Below are positions 6,625-13,777 of a stretch of 22,624 bases of DNA, piece after piece (position 1 is the first letter of the stretch; each line of letters opens with the position of its first letter). Under the pieces are notes generated by a model, which was given only the letters and a program-made list of their open reading frames with translations, did no database searches and was not told where the DNA came from. A program made the translations under genes and the position numbers. The stretch comes from DASPRM01 sp035319065 (lineage in GTDB: Bacteria > Acidobacteriota > Terriglobia > Terriglobales > Acidobacteriaceae): contig DATHDM010000244.1 in the NCBI GenBank assembly GCA_035319065.1, positions 1 through 22,624 of the forward strand, written 5' to 3'.

Positions 6625-7182
6625 TCAGCTGCGGGTGACTTCTTCGTGCACAGGTCGAGGAGCGTCGGGGCGGGCGAACGTCATCGCGGCGAACATCACC
6701 AGCGACTGCGCAAACAGTCCGCCGAGTGAGTCCAGTACCACATCATGGACTGCGCCGGTCCGATTGGGCAGAAGGGATTGATGCCATTCGTCTAGGGCAG
6801 CCACCAGCGTAGTCGACAATAGAGCCAGCAGCGCAGCACGCTGGTTCCAGCCCATGCGCAAGGTTTCGCGAAGGCATCTCGGAGTCGGACGACGATTGCG
6901 GTGCTCGTAACCGACTTCTTGCTGGACCGCCAGCGTCTCCCTCCAGCCGCGGTAGGCGAACCAGCTCAGCACTGCATAGCCGATGAAATGTCCGGTCTTG
7001 CGCAGAACGGCATTGATGAAATACAGCGAGTAGAGAGCTCCGGTACCAAAGAGCGCGACAAACGGTCGCAGCCAGACCGCCGTGTGAGCAGAGGAGAACA
7101 CAGGCGTGGATTCGGCGGCTATGACCAGCAGCCAGAGTACGGCGGGAAGCCATGCCCGCCAGATGGATTTGCGATGCAGCAA
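6625..7182 (-). CDS. VanZ-like family membrane protein
   Basis: A 185-residue membrane protein with four predicted hydrophobic segments (about residues 10-24, 38-55, 62-78 and 115-130, with a further one near 150-168). The VanZ-family signature is present: KTGHFIGYAVLSW and DEWHQSLLPNRTGAVHDVVLDSLGG. VanZ in enterococci gives low-level teicoplanin resistance, but most bacterial homologues have no proven role, so I assign only the family. The start is a TTG at 7182 with a modest GAGGG upstream; no good ATG alternative exists in frame before the first membrane segment. It is convergent to the Spy-like gene and has the same orientation as guaB. Confidence 0.8.
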   Translation of the reverse strand: MLHRKSIWRAWLPAVLWLLVIAAESTPVFSSAHTAVWLRPFVALFGTGALYSLYFINAVLRKTGHFIGYAVLSWFAYRGWRETLAVQQEVGYEHRNRRPTPRCLRETLRMGWNQRAALLALLSTTLVAALDEWHQSLLPNRTGAVHDVVLDSLGGLFAQSLVMFAAMTFARPDAPRPVHEEVTRS

Positions 7183-7384
7183 ACTGGAGCCCTCACGGTT
7201 GACTGGTTAGGAAGATTGTAATTGGTGAAAAGCCCCTTTGACCGGGAAGTTTGGCTGGGAAAGGAACCAACGTCGCTGACCCCGCAGACGCTCGACAAGC
7301 CGACTCTCAGGCCGGTGCTCGCCGAAGGCCCAGCCTGGCAGTCCATCCTGACAGCCCGTGGCATGCATGGAGTCGCGGTTCGAG

Positions 7385-7404
7385 AGGGGGTTGTGCCCCC
7401 TTTT
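7385..7404. other. Strong G/C hairpin downstream of guaB
   Basis: AGGGGG and CCCCCT pair around a short TTGTG loop (7385-7401), 26 bases beyond the guaB stop. On the plus strand it is followed by TTTT; in the guaB direction (minus) no T tract follows, so it is not a canonical terminator for guaB. It may protect the guaB mRNA 3' end or aid termination. The rest of the 244-base gap between guaB and the VanZ-like gene (7183-7426) shows no convincing gene. Confidence 0.4.
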
Positions 7405-7426
7405 GGCGAGAGCATAGCTGGCCCTG

Positions 7427-8938
7427 TCATTCGACGTGGTAGTTAGGAGCCTCGCGGGTGATTATGACATCGTGCACGTGGCTCTCGCGCGTGCCGGCCG
7501 CGGTGATGCGCACGAAGCGCGCCTTCTGCTGCAGCTCCGGAATGGTGTGGCAACCCAGGTAGCCCATGCCCGAGCGCAGCCCGCCGATGAGCTGGTGGAC
7601 CACCATCGCCAGGGTGCCGCGATAGGGAACCCTGCCCTCAATTCCCTCCGGGACGAGCTTGCCGAGACGATTGTTCTGGCCGTCGCCTTCGTCAGTGGAA
7701 ACAGGAACGGAGGAATCGTCGTCGGTCGATTGGAAGTAGCGCTCGCCCGATCCCTGGGCCATGGCGGCCAGCGATCCCATTCCGCGGTAGGCCTTGAAGG
7801 ATCGCCCCTGGTAGAGAATCGTCTCACCCGGACTCTCATCGGTGCCGGCGAACAGAGATCCGGCCATCGCGACGCTGGCTCCCGCAGCCAGCGCTTTCGT
7901 GATGTCTCCCGAGTATTTCACGCCGCCGTCGGAGACAATTGGAACCTGGGCGTCGCGCGCCGCCCGTGCGGATTCGGCGATGGCGGTGATCTGGGGTACG
8001 CCGGCGCCGGTCACCACCCGCGTGGTGCAGATGGAACCCGGGCCAATGCCCACCTTCACTGCATCGACTCCGCAGCGGATCAGTTCACACGCGCCGTCGA
8101 AGGTGGCCACGTTGCCGGCGATCAGATCCACTTCGGGCAGGCGCGACTTTACTGACTTGATGGCTTCCAGGACGCGGGTGGAATGACCGTGCGCGCTATC
8201 GATCACCACCACGTCAACCTTGTTCCGCACCAGCTCCTGGGCCCGCTCCAGGAAGTCGCCGGTGGCGCCAATCGCCGCCGCACAGCGCAACCGCCCCTGG
8301 GCATCCTTAGCGGCGTTGGGATATTTGAGCTTCTTCTGGATGTCTTTGACCGTGATCAGGCCTTTCAGGCTGTACTTGTCATCTACCACCAGCAGCTTTT
8401 CCACGCGATGCCGGTGCAAGACCCTCTCGGCCTCTTCCAGCGTGGTGCCCACGGGCACGGTGATGAGATTCTCCTTGGTCATCACCTTGCTGATCGGGAT
8501 GTCGGTGCGGGTTTCAAAGCGCAGGTCGCGATTGGTAAGGATGCCCACCAGTTCCTTGTTCTTGGTGATGGGCACGCCGGAGATGCGATAGCGGCGCATA
8601 ACCTCCAGCGCATCGGAGACCTTGTGGTCGGGGGAGAGCGTAATGGGATCGACGATCATGCCGCTTTCTGAGCGCTTGACCTTGTCCACCTCTCCCGCCT
8701 GCTGCTCAACCGTCAGATTGCGGTGGATCACGCCCATGCCACCCTGCTGCGCGATGGCGATGGCCATGCGCGACTCGGTGACTGTATCCATGGCGGCGGT
8801 CATCAGCGGGATGTTGAGAGTGATGTTGCGGGTAAGGCGCGTCTGGGTATTGACCTCGGCGGGAGTTACGTCGGAGCGCGCCGGCAGCAGTAACACGTCG
8901 TCAAAGGTAAGGGCCTCAGGTACAGGAAAGTTGATCAT
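7427..8938 (-). CDS. guaB: Inosine-5'-monophosphate dehydrogenase
   Basis: GuaB oxidises IMP to XMP with NAD+, the committed step of GMP synthesis. The 503-residue protein begins MINFPVPEALTFDDVLLLPARS and has the (beta/alpha)8 barrel interrupted by a tandem CBS (Bateman) module at about residues 90-205 (VSDALEVMRRYRISGVPI, TLEEAERVLHRHRVEKLLVVDD). The catalytic loop is GIGPGSICTTR with the nucleophile C304, and the IMP-binding SDGGVKYSGDI follows. I prefer the ATG at 8938 to one at 8971: the shorter form has the family N terminus, and the likely promoter (8974-9002) would place the transcript start downstream of 8971. A GAAGAAG weak ribosome site precedes 8938. Confidence 0.97.
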   Translation of the reverse strand: MINFPVPEALTFDDVLLLPARSDVTPAEVNTQTRLTRNITLNIPLMTAAMDTVTESRMAIAIAQQGGMGVIHRNLTVEQQAGEVDKVKRSESGMIVDPITLSPDHKVSDALEVMRRYRISGVPITKNKELVGILTNRDLRFETRTDIPISKVMTKENLITVPVGTTLEEAERVLHRHRVEKLLVVDDKYSLKGLITVKDIQKKLKYPNAAKDAQGRLRCAAAIGATGDFLERAQELVRNKVDVVVIDSAHGHSTRVLEAIKSVKSRLPEVDLIAGNVATFDGACELIRCGVDAVKVGIGPGSICTTRVVTGAGVPQITAIAESARAARDAQVPIVSDGGVKYSGDITKALAAGASVAMAGSLFAGTDESPGETILYQGRSFKAYRGMGSLAAMAQGSGERYFQSTDDDSSVPVSTDEGDGQNNRLGKLVPEGIEGRVPYRGTLAMVVHQLIGGLRSGMGYLGCHTIPELQQKARFVRITAAGTRESHVHDVIITREAPNYHVE

Positions 8939-8973
8939 TGCTTCTTCGCTTCGTCCGATGAGGAGGTGCATCC

Positions 8974-9002
8974 ATTCTACGGGCGGGCGACGCGGGGAGC
9001 AA
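8974..9002 (-). promoter_or_regulatory. Probable guaB promoter
   Basis: On the minus strand a TTGCTC -35 (9002-8997) and a TAGAAT -10 (8979-8974) are separated by 17 bases. Transcription would begin near 8967, giving a leader of about 30 bases to the ATG at 8938 and excluding the upstream ATG at 8971. Confidence 0.5.
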
Positions 9003-9076
9003 ACCGGAGAGGATGGGTTCGGCTGAAATCAGCCCTCCTTGGGTCTGGCGTCGAATGGCCGTGTGCTGCCGTGAAT

Positions 9077-9105
9077 CGGACACCTATATCATTCCGGCAT
9101 ATAAT
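9077..9105 (+). promoter_or_regulatory. Probable promoter for the YceI-like gene
   Basis: CGGACA (9077-9082, 4 of 6 to consensus) and a perfect TATAAT (9100-9105) are separated by 17 bases on the plus strand. If it drives the gene at 9438, the transcript has an untranslated leader of about 325 bases, which is unusually long. Confidence 0.45.
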
Positions 9106-9437
9106 CCTCCGTTCGTTGGGGTGATCGCTTGCCACTTTCACGGCATATCGACCGGATCGGCGGGCTAAGAAAAAATTCCATCCTGCGATGGGATTGCTGC
9201 ACCAATTAGAGGCGAACGCCAGCGCTCGGCGAAGTTCAAGCGCAACCGCGATCCGAGTGCTGGAATCAGATTGCCCTGCGAAGGGAAAGTTAGCCAACCG
9301 GGTCTTCGCGGATACGGCCCTCTGGAACAGATCATCTGGATTCTTGCAAGTCTTTAGAGAGCTGTGCGAGCTGGGGATTGACCGAGCTCGTAATTAGTGC
9401 CTTCAAGTAAGCAGATCTGCTGGGAAGGAGAACAAAA
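9106..9437. other. Non-coding leader/spacer upstream of the YceI-like gene
   Basis: This stretch of over 300 bases holds no convincing protein gene; short open frames on both strands have no recognisable features. It contains a hairpin (9174-9195), a 10-base palindrome GCAGATCTGC (9411-9420) just upstream of the Shine-Dalgarno, and otherwise nothing I recognise. I looked for common riboswitch cores and did not identify one. Confidence 0.5.
9166..9195 (-). terminator. Orphan intrinsic terminator reading on the minus strand
   Basis: On the minus strand, AATCCCATC and GATGGAATT form a 9-bp stem with one G-T pair and a GCAG loop (9195-9174), running into TTTTTTCTT (9175-9167). No annotated minus-strand gene lies immediately upstream (9196 onward). 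It may end an unannotated transcript or shield guaB from antisense read-through. Confidence 0.6.
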
Positions 9438-10325
9438 ATGTCCAAACGAACGGCTGTATTCGCGGCAGCTGTGATTCTCGCCCTGGGAGTTCTCGCCTTG
9501 GGTATTCCCAAACAACCTTCTGTGGCTGGCTCGTGGCAAGTAGATTTCCGCCACTCCGATGCCCAGCTTGTCACCGACGGAACTACGGACTACGGGAAGA
9601 CGAAGATAAATGTCACTCTGGGTTTTGCCAGGGTGAATGGAACATTGAAGTTCGACGATGCCGACCCCGCAAAGTCGAGTTTCGATTTCCGGCTCTATCC
9701 CGCAACTTCCATGGCGCCGCCGATCGAGGAAGACGGGAACTTCAAGAATCAATGGCTGGCGAATCTGGCCAACCACACCCTGATCTGTTTTCACTCCAAA
9801 GGGTTCACCCGGACCGCTGATGGGCGGCTGCAGACTACAGGGAATCTGACCCTCACACGCGTCGACCGCAATGTCGAGGCAACACCCAATGAAGCCTACG
9901 CCGGGCCGGTGTACGGCCCCCCGATCATCCACCGCGTCTCGCGCGAAGCCACGTTCGTTTTCGATGTTCCTGCCGAAAGCGCGAGCAAGCAGAAAGATGA
10001 AGGAATTCAATTGGCTGGGTCCACGATGATGTACCGGGAGAATTTCCCGCAGTTGTTGAAGGCGGTGGTCGGTACCTACTGGCCGCCTCTGGTTCAGGAT
10101 AGGAATTGCCAGGCGCCTGCCGGCGTGAGTGAGGATTACCACGGCGCTCAGTGCACGGGAACCCTTATGATGCCTGCTGCTCTTCCCCAGGCGCCCGGAA
10201 GCCAAGTCGGAGAAGATTACCCTGGTCCGTCCAATTTCAACGCCGTCAATGGAAATCAACTTACGGTCCTGGTTCACCTGCGTTTGACGCCGAGACCTGG
10301 CGAGATGATGGCGGGCGGAGACTGA
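9438..10325 (+). CDS. Exported YceI-like domain protein
   Basis: A 295-residue protein with a basic N terminus and a hydrophobic segment (residues 6-23) that looks like a signal peptide or membrane anchor. The following region fits the YceI lipocalin-like fold: the opening AGSWQVDFRHSDAQLV, a FARVNGTLKFDD strand pair, a NQWLANLANHTLICFHSKGF block and RLQTTGNLTLTRVDRNVEA. YceI proteins bind polyisoprenoid-type lipids in the periplasm, but ligand and role vary. The C-terminal third (about residues 190-295) is an extra region I do not recognise; it has two Cys (in DRNCQAP and GAQCTGT) that could form a disulphide. A strong Shine-Dalgarno AAGGAGA (9425-9431) supports the ATG. It is probably co-transcribed with the hydrolase gene that follows. 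Confidence 0.65.
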   Translation: MSKRTAVFAAAVILALGVLALGIPKQPSVAGSWQVDFRHSDAQLVTDGTTDYGKTKINVTLGFARVNGTLKFDDADPAKSSFDFRLYPATSMAPPIEEDGNFKNQWLANLANHTLICFHSKGFTRTADGRLQTTGNLTLTRVDRNVEATPNEAYAGPVYGPPIIHRVSREATFVFDVPAESASKQKDEGIQLAGSTMMYRENFPQLLKAVVGTYWPPLVQDRNCQAPAGVSEDYHGAQCTGTLMMPAALPQAPGSQVGEDYPGPSNFNAVNGNQLTVLVHLRLTPRPGEMMAGGD

Positions 10326-10444
10326 ACACGGGCATTTCTCGAAGCTGCTTTCTGCGGGCGGAGCCATATCACTGAATGGCTGCAACTCGGATACGTGTGG
10401 AACAGTCTCGTCAGCGTGAAAATGGGCTGTTGAGAGGAGGCAAG

Positions 10445-11244
10445 ATGCGTAACCCAGTGACCCTCTTGCGAATAGCGCGTGAAGCGCTACAGTCCCTCTG
10501 CGTCGCACTCCTGGTATTGAGTTGCAGCACCGTTCAAGCCCAGAACCGGGAGCATGGCGTCCGGAATATTGTGCTGGTTCACGGCGCCTGGGCGGACGGT
10601 TCCGGCTGGAAAGGCGTTTACGACATACTGGTGAAGGACGGCTATAACGTCAGCGTCGTCCAAGAGCCCGAGACGTCCTTCAAGGATGACGTGGCTGCCA
10701 CGAAGCGTGTTCTTGCTCAGCAGGATGGACCGTGCATTCTCGTCGCCCATAGCTATGGAGGGGCCGTAATTACCGAAGCCGGAACCGATCCTGTGGTTGC
10801 CGGCTTGGTGTACATCGCGGCCCACATGCCGGATGCCGGAGAGAGTGAGGCGCAGGACGGGAAGCGCTTCCCCAGTGATCTCAGCAAGTCTGCTGCGATA
10901 AAAAAGACGTCTGACGGTTTCACTTACCTCGACCCCGCACAGTTTCACGGGTACTTCGCGGCCGATCTTTCTGCTGATCAGGCAGCGTTCATGGCACGAT
11001 CGCAAGTGCTCAATTTCGCCGATAATTTCACGGCCGTCATCACCAGCCGGCGTGGAGAAGCAAGCCCAGCTGGATGCTGGTAGCGACGAAGGATAGAACC
11101 ATCAATCCTGACCTCGAACGCTGGTATGCCGAACGGGCCAAGAGCCACAAGGTTGAGGTTGAAGGCGCTAGTCACGCGGTCTATGTCTCCAGGCCGAAGG
11201 AGGTGGCAGCACTGATCGAAGAGGCCTCCTCGCATGTGCCGTAG
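10445..11244 (+). pseudogene. Secreted alpha/beta hydrolase, disrupted by a single-base frameshift
   Basis: The N-terminal frame (10445-11083, 212 residues) has a signal peptide ending near VQA, then NIVLVHGAWADGSGWKG and the nucleophile elbow HSYGG with S103. It stops at TAG 11081-11083. The missing C-terminal part is intact in the next frame from about 11048 to the TAG at 11242-11244. It reads PAWRSKPSWMLVATKDRTINP and carries the expected catalytic Asp (restored D217) and, in GASHAVYVSRP, the catalytic His (H244). Adding one C in the CC run at 11047-11048 joins both into a normal 266-residue protein. The truncated product would lack two of the three catalytic residues. Shine-Dalgarno AGGAGG (10435-10440) fixes the start. 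It is either a genuine pseudogene or a sequence error. The family resembles small esterases with the HGAW/SYGG pattern; the substrate is unknown. Confidence 0.85.
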
Positions 11245-11363
11245 GGCCGTTGTTTCCAGACGATAGAATGCTGAAGGGGCGGTTGTGGTTGTCCGTCCGC
11301 ATGAGTCTCAGCCGGGCCGAATCGCATCCAATAGGTACTGCGGCTTGGCGACGAGGGGGCGGT

Positions 11364-11392
11364 TTGTCTTTTGGGGTTTCCGGGCGTATCAT
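11364..11392 (+). promoter_or_regulatory. Probable promoter of the rimP-nusA-infB operon
   Basis: TTGTCT (11364-11369, 4 of 6) and TATCAT (11387-11392, 5 of 6) are separated by exactly 17 bases. Transcription would begin near 11399, leaving a leader of about 175 bases before rimP. This is the only good promoter match I see in the 330-base gap 11245-11574. Confidence 0.5.
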
Positions 11393-11441
11393 TCCAGATG
11401 TAGCTGCTGAAAGGCACCGGCTGAGCTGAATCGGCCCGATT

Positions 11442-11557
11442 TGCGCGCCGCGCAGTAGGGCGGCCAGCTCTCCGGCCCGGGTGTTTAGCTTCGGCGAAGC
11501 AAAACGGTGGGCGCGAGCCCACTTTTTATTTCCGCTCCCTAGCCCGCCCGAGAGGGC
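11442..11557 (+). promoter_or_regulatory. Structured rimP leader, candidate attenuator
   Basis: Downstream of the promoter lie a TGCGC/GCGCA stem (11442-11454), a GCTTC/GAAGC hairpin (11488-11500), the terminator hairpin (11507-11522 plus T5) and a GCCC/GGGC hairpin with a GAGA loop (11546-11557). An intrinsic terminator between promoter and first gene is the layout of a transcription attenuator. The antiterminator partner is not obvious, so the mechanism is not established. Confidence 0.45.
11507..11527 (+). terminator. Intrinsic terminator in the rimP leader
   Basis: GTGGGC (11507-11512) and GCCCAC (11517-11522) pair around a GCGA tetraloop and run directly into TTTTT (11523-11527). It lies 47 bases before rimP. 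It could end transcripts from the hydrolase gene, or terminate the nusA operon transcript prematurely. Confidence 0.7.
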
Positions 11558-11574
11558 CTGGCAGCCAGAAAAAA

Positions 11575-12051
11575 ATGGCTATCGAGCTGGAAAGAATGCG
11601 CGCCATCGCCGATCGGGTCACCGCTTCTAACGGGTTGGAATTAGTGGACTTGGAGTTCCACGGGGGCGGCAAAGGGCGCGTCTTGCGCATCTTCATCGAC
11701 AAGCCCGGGGGCGTGACGCACCAGGATTGCGCCGACGTGAGCCGCGAGGTGGGAACCATCCTCGATGTCGAGGATGTGGTTCCGGGCGGGGCGTACACCC
11801 TGGAAGTTTCCTCGCCGGGGCTGGACCGGAAACTGGTGAAGCCTGCCGATTATGAGCGCTTCAAAGGCAGCCTGGTCAAGCTGCTGACCCGGGAGCCAGT
11901 GAATGGGTCGCGGAATTTGCAGGGGCGCCTGGTCGAGTTTCAACCGGATCGCGTCACCCTGGAGGTGAAAGGGAAGAAGAAAGATCCGCCTTCCCGGGTG
12001 ACGGTGGACCTGGCTAATGTGGCCCGGGCCAACCTGATGCCGGAATTCTGA
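11575..12051 (+). CDS. rimP: Ribosome maturation factor RimP
   Basis: RimP binds the 30S precursor and is needed for late maturation of the small-subunit head. The 158-residue protein shows the two-domain pattern: an N-terminal alpha/beta domain with GLELVDLEFHGGGKGRVLRI and FIDKPGGVTHQDCADVSREV, the hallmark YTLEVSSPGLDRKL (about residues 75-88), then an SH3-like C-terminal domain. The ATG at 11575 gives the normal N-terminal length, although it has an A-rich stretch rather than a Shine-Dalgarno; an ATG at 11596 is a shorter alternative. It heads the nusA operon, the usual place for rimP. Confidence 0.95.
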   Translation: MAIELERMRAIADRVTASNGLELVDLEFHGGGKGRVLRIFIDKPGGVTHQDCADVSREVGTILDVEDVVPGGAYTLEVSSPGLDRKLVKPADYERFKGSLVKLLTREPVNGSRNLQGRLVEFQPDRVTLEVKGKKKDPPSRVTVDLANVARANLMPEF

Positions 12052-12117
12052 GCTGCGAATTGGCGCAGAAGACAGCCGGCTGCAAGCAACGAAATTGGAA
12101 CGCCTTTCAGGGACATC

Positions 12118-13689
12118 ATGGCGAGCGAGCTTTACAACACGATAGACGCGATCAGCCGCGAAAAGGGGATCGATCCCCAGATCGTCATCAGCGCGGTGGA
12201 GGATGCCATTGTCATCGCCACGCGCAAGTCGCTCAAGACGCAGGAAAACCTGCGGGCTGAACTGGATAAGGAGACCGGCACCATCAACGTGTTCTCGGTG
12301 CGTGCCGTCGTGGAGACTCCCGAGCAGGTGGAAGACCCCAACTCGCAGATCGCGTTTGAAGAAGCCCGCAGCCTTGATCCCACCATCGAGATCGGCGGCG
12401 AGTTGCGCCAGTTGCGGGCCTCGCACCAGATGGCTCATCCCAGCGGTTTGGGGCGCATTTCCGCACAGCTGGCCCGGCAGGTCATCTTCCAGAAAGTGCG
12501 CGAGGCGGAGCGCGACACGGTGTTCAACGAGTACAACACGCGTGTCGGTGAGATCGTGAATGCCACGGTGAAGCGCGTGGAAGGCCCCGATGTGATCTTC
12601 GATCTGGGTAAGACGGAAGCGCGCATGCCGCGCAAGGAACAGTCGCGGCTGGAGTCGTTCGCCATCGGCGAGCGCATCCGGGTCTGCATCGTGCGCGTAG
12701 AGAAGGCCTCGAAAGGCCCGCAAGTTGTGGTGTCGCGCGCGGCGCCTGAACTGGTGCAACACCTCTTCCAGACCGAGGTTCCCGAAATCTACGACGGCAC
12801 GGTGCAGATTCGCGCCATCGCCCGCGAAGCCGGCGAGCGCACCAAGATCGCGGTGATGTCCAAGGATAAGGACGTGGATCCGGTGGGCGCCTGCGTGGGC
12901 ATGAAGGGAATGCGTGTGCAGTCGATTATCCGGGAGCTGCGGGGCGAGAAGATCGACATCATCGAGTACCACGAGGATCCGGTGACGTTTGCGGAAAAGG
13001 CTCTGCAGCCGGCCAAAGTGAGCCGGGTAACGGTGCTGGATTCCTCCGATAAGCACCTGGAAGTGATCGTGGACGACAGCCAGCTTTCGCTGGCCATCGG
13101 GAAGAAGGGTCAGAACGTCCGCCTGGCGGCCAAACTCCTGGGCTGGAAGATCGACATCAAGAGTGAGGAGGAGAAGCGCCAGGAAGTCGAGCAGCAAATG
13201 CAGGCTCTGGTGTCCCAGCCAGCGACTCCTCTGGACAATGTTCCCGAGTTGGGCGAGGGCGTAATCGAGAAGTTGAGCGCTGCAGGCGTGACCTCGGTGG
13301 AAGCCCTGGCCGATATGACCCCCGAACAACTGGAAGCAATTCCGGGAATCGGTCCGAAGACGGTGGAAAAAATCAGTATTGCGGTGAATAATTACTTCTC
13401 CAGCCTGGAGGCTCCCGGGGCCTCCCCGCAAGCGGATTCAGAGCTCCTGTCTGACCAGCCCGCAGGTGAGCCTGAAAGTGGCGTAGCGGTGGAAGAAGCG
13501 CCGCTTGAGGCGGAAGCTCATCCTGCCGAAGCCGAGGGTATCGCCCAAGAAGGCGCCGTGCAGGGGACCAAAGAACAGCCCCCAGCCGATGAGGTCGTCG
13601 ACGTTGCCGCGGAAGCGCAGATCGAGCAGGTGGAATCGCCCGCCGCAGACGAGGCGGAGGGCGGGGAAAAGAGTGAGAAGGAAAGTTAA
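12118..13689 (+). CDS. nusA: Transcription termination/antitermination factor NusA
   Basis: NusA binds RNA polymerase and nascent RNA to control pausing, termination and antitermination. Domains in the 523-residue protein are: RNAP-binding N-terminal domain (about 1-135, MASELYNTIDAISREKGID), S1 domain (about 142-205, VGEIVNATVKRVEG), KH1 (about 230-295, with VDPVGACVGMKGMRVQ), KH2 (about 305-350, with GKKG at 328-331), and a helix-hairpin-helix pair (about 374-430, VPELGEGVIEKLSAAG and IPGIGPKTVEKI). A tail of about 90 residues, strongly acidic and Ala/Glu-rich, follows (431-523). The ATG follows CAGGGAC at useful spacing. It lies 66 bases after rimP. Confidence 0.97.
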   Translation: MASELYNTIDAISREKGIDPQIVISAVEDAIVIATRKSLKTQENLRAELDKETGTINVFSVRAVVETPEQVEDPNSQIAFEEARSLDPTIEIGGELRQLRASHQMAHPSGLGRISAQLARQVIFQKVREAERDTVFNEYNTRVGEIVNATVKRVEGPDVIFDLGKTEARMPRKEQSRLESFAIGERIRVCIVRVEKASKGPQVVVSRAAPELVQHLFQTEVPEIYDGTVQIRAIAREAGERTKIAVMSKDKDVDPVGACVGMKGMRVQSIIRELRGEKIDIIEYHEDPVTFAEKALQPAKVSRVTVLDSSDKHLEVIVDDSQLSLAIGKKGQNVRLAAKLLGWKIDIKSEEEKRQEVEQQMQALVSQPATPLDNVPELGEGVIEKLSAAGVTSVEALADMTPEQLEAIPGIGPKTVEKISIAVNNYFSSLEAPGASPQADSELLSDQPAGEPESGVAVEEAPLEAEAHPAEAEGIAQEGAVQGTKEQPPADEVVDVAAEAQIEQVESPAADEAEGGEKSEKES

Positions 13690-13777
13690 CTCTGGCGGCT
13701 GGTAGCCGCCGGAGCAATTTTACCGTGAGGTTGATATGAAGACTTAACGGAGCAGCACGGAGGAGATTCAGGGCAGC
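13690..13777 (+). promoter_or_regulatory. nusA-infB spacer: hairpin and a three-codon reading frame
   Basis: Where many bacteria carry ylxR (and ylxQ), this gap is 88 bases. CTCTGGCGGCT (13690-13700) and AGCCGCCGGAG (13704-13714) form an 11-bp stem with one G-T pair and a GGT loop, followed by only TTTT (13718-13721). Then GTGAGGT (13726-13732) precedes ATG AAG ACT TAA (13736-13747), a minimal frame that could be translated. The infB ribosome site (GGAGGAG, 13759-13765, or AGGG nearer the start) follows. Confidence 0.4.

Noticed and set aside
7374..7390. GGTTCGA resembling a tRNA T-loop
   Set aside because: The flanking bases do not form a T-stem, and no acceptor, D or anticodon arms can be drawn around it.
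7222..7446. Small plus-strand open frame (TTG start) between the VanZ-like gene and guaB
   Set aside because: It overlaps the guaB end, has no ribosome site and no recognisable motifs.
8969..8971. Upstream ATG for guaB giving 11 extra residues
   Set aside because: It has no ribosome site, gives a non-family N terminus, and lies between the -10 box and the predicted transcript start.
8977..9297. 106-codon minus-strand open frame upstream of guaB
   Set aside because: It spans the probable guaB promoter and the orphan terminator, and its translation has no family features.
9188..9397. 69-codon plus-strand open frame in the YceI-like leader
   Set aside because: It has no ribosome site and no recognisable domain, and it begins inside a hairpin.
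11641..13431. 596-codon minus-strand open frame across rimP and nusA
   Set aside because: It mirrors the codon pattern of two conserved genes; the translation is low-complexity and His/Leu/Arg-rich without a family match that I recognise.
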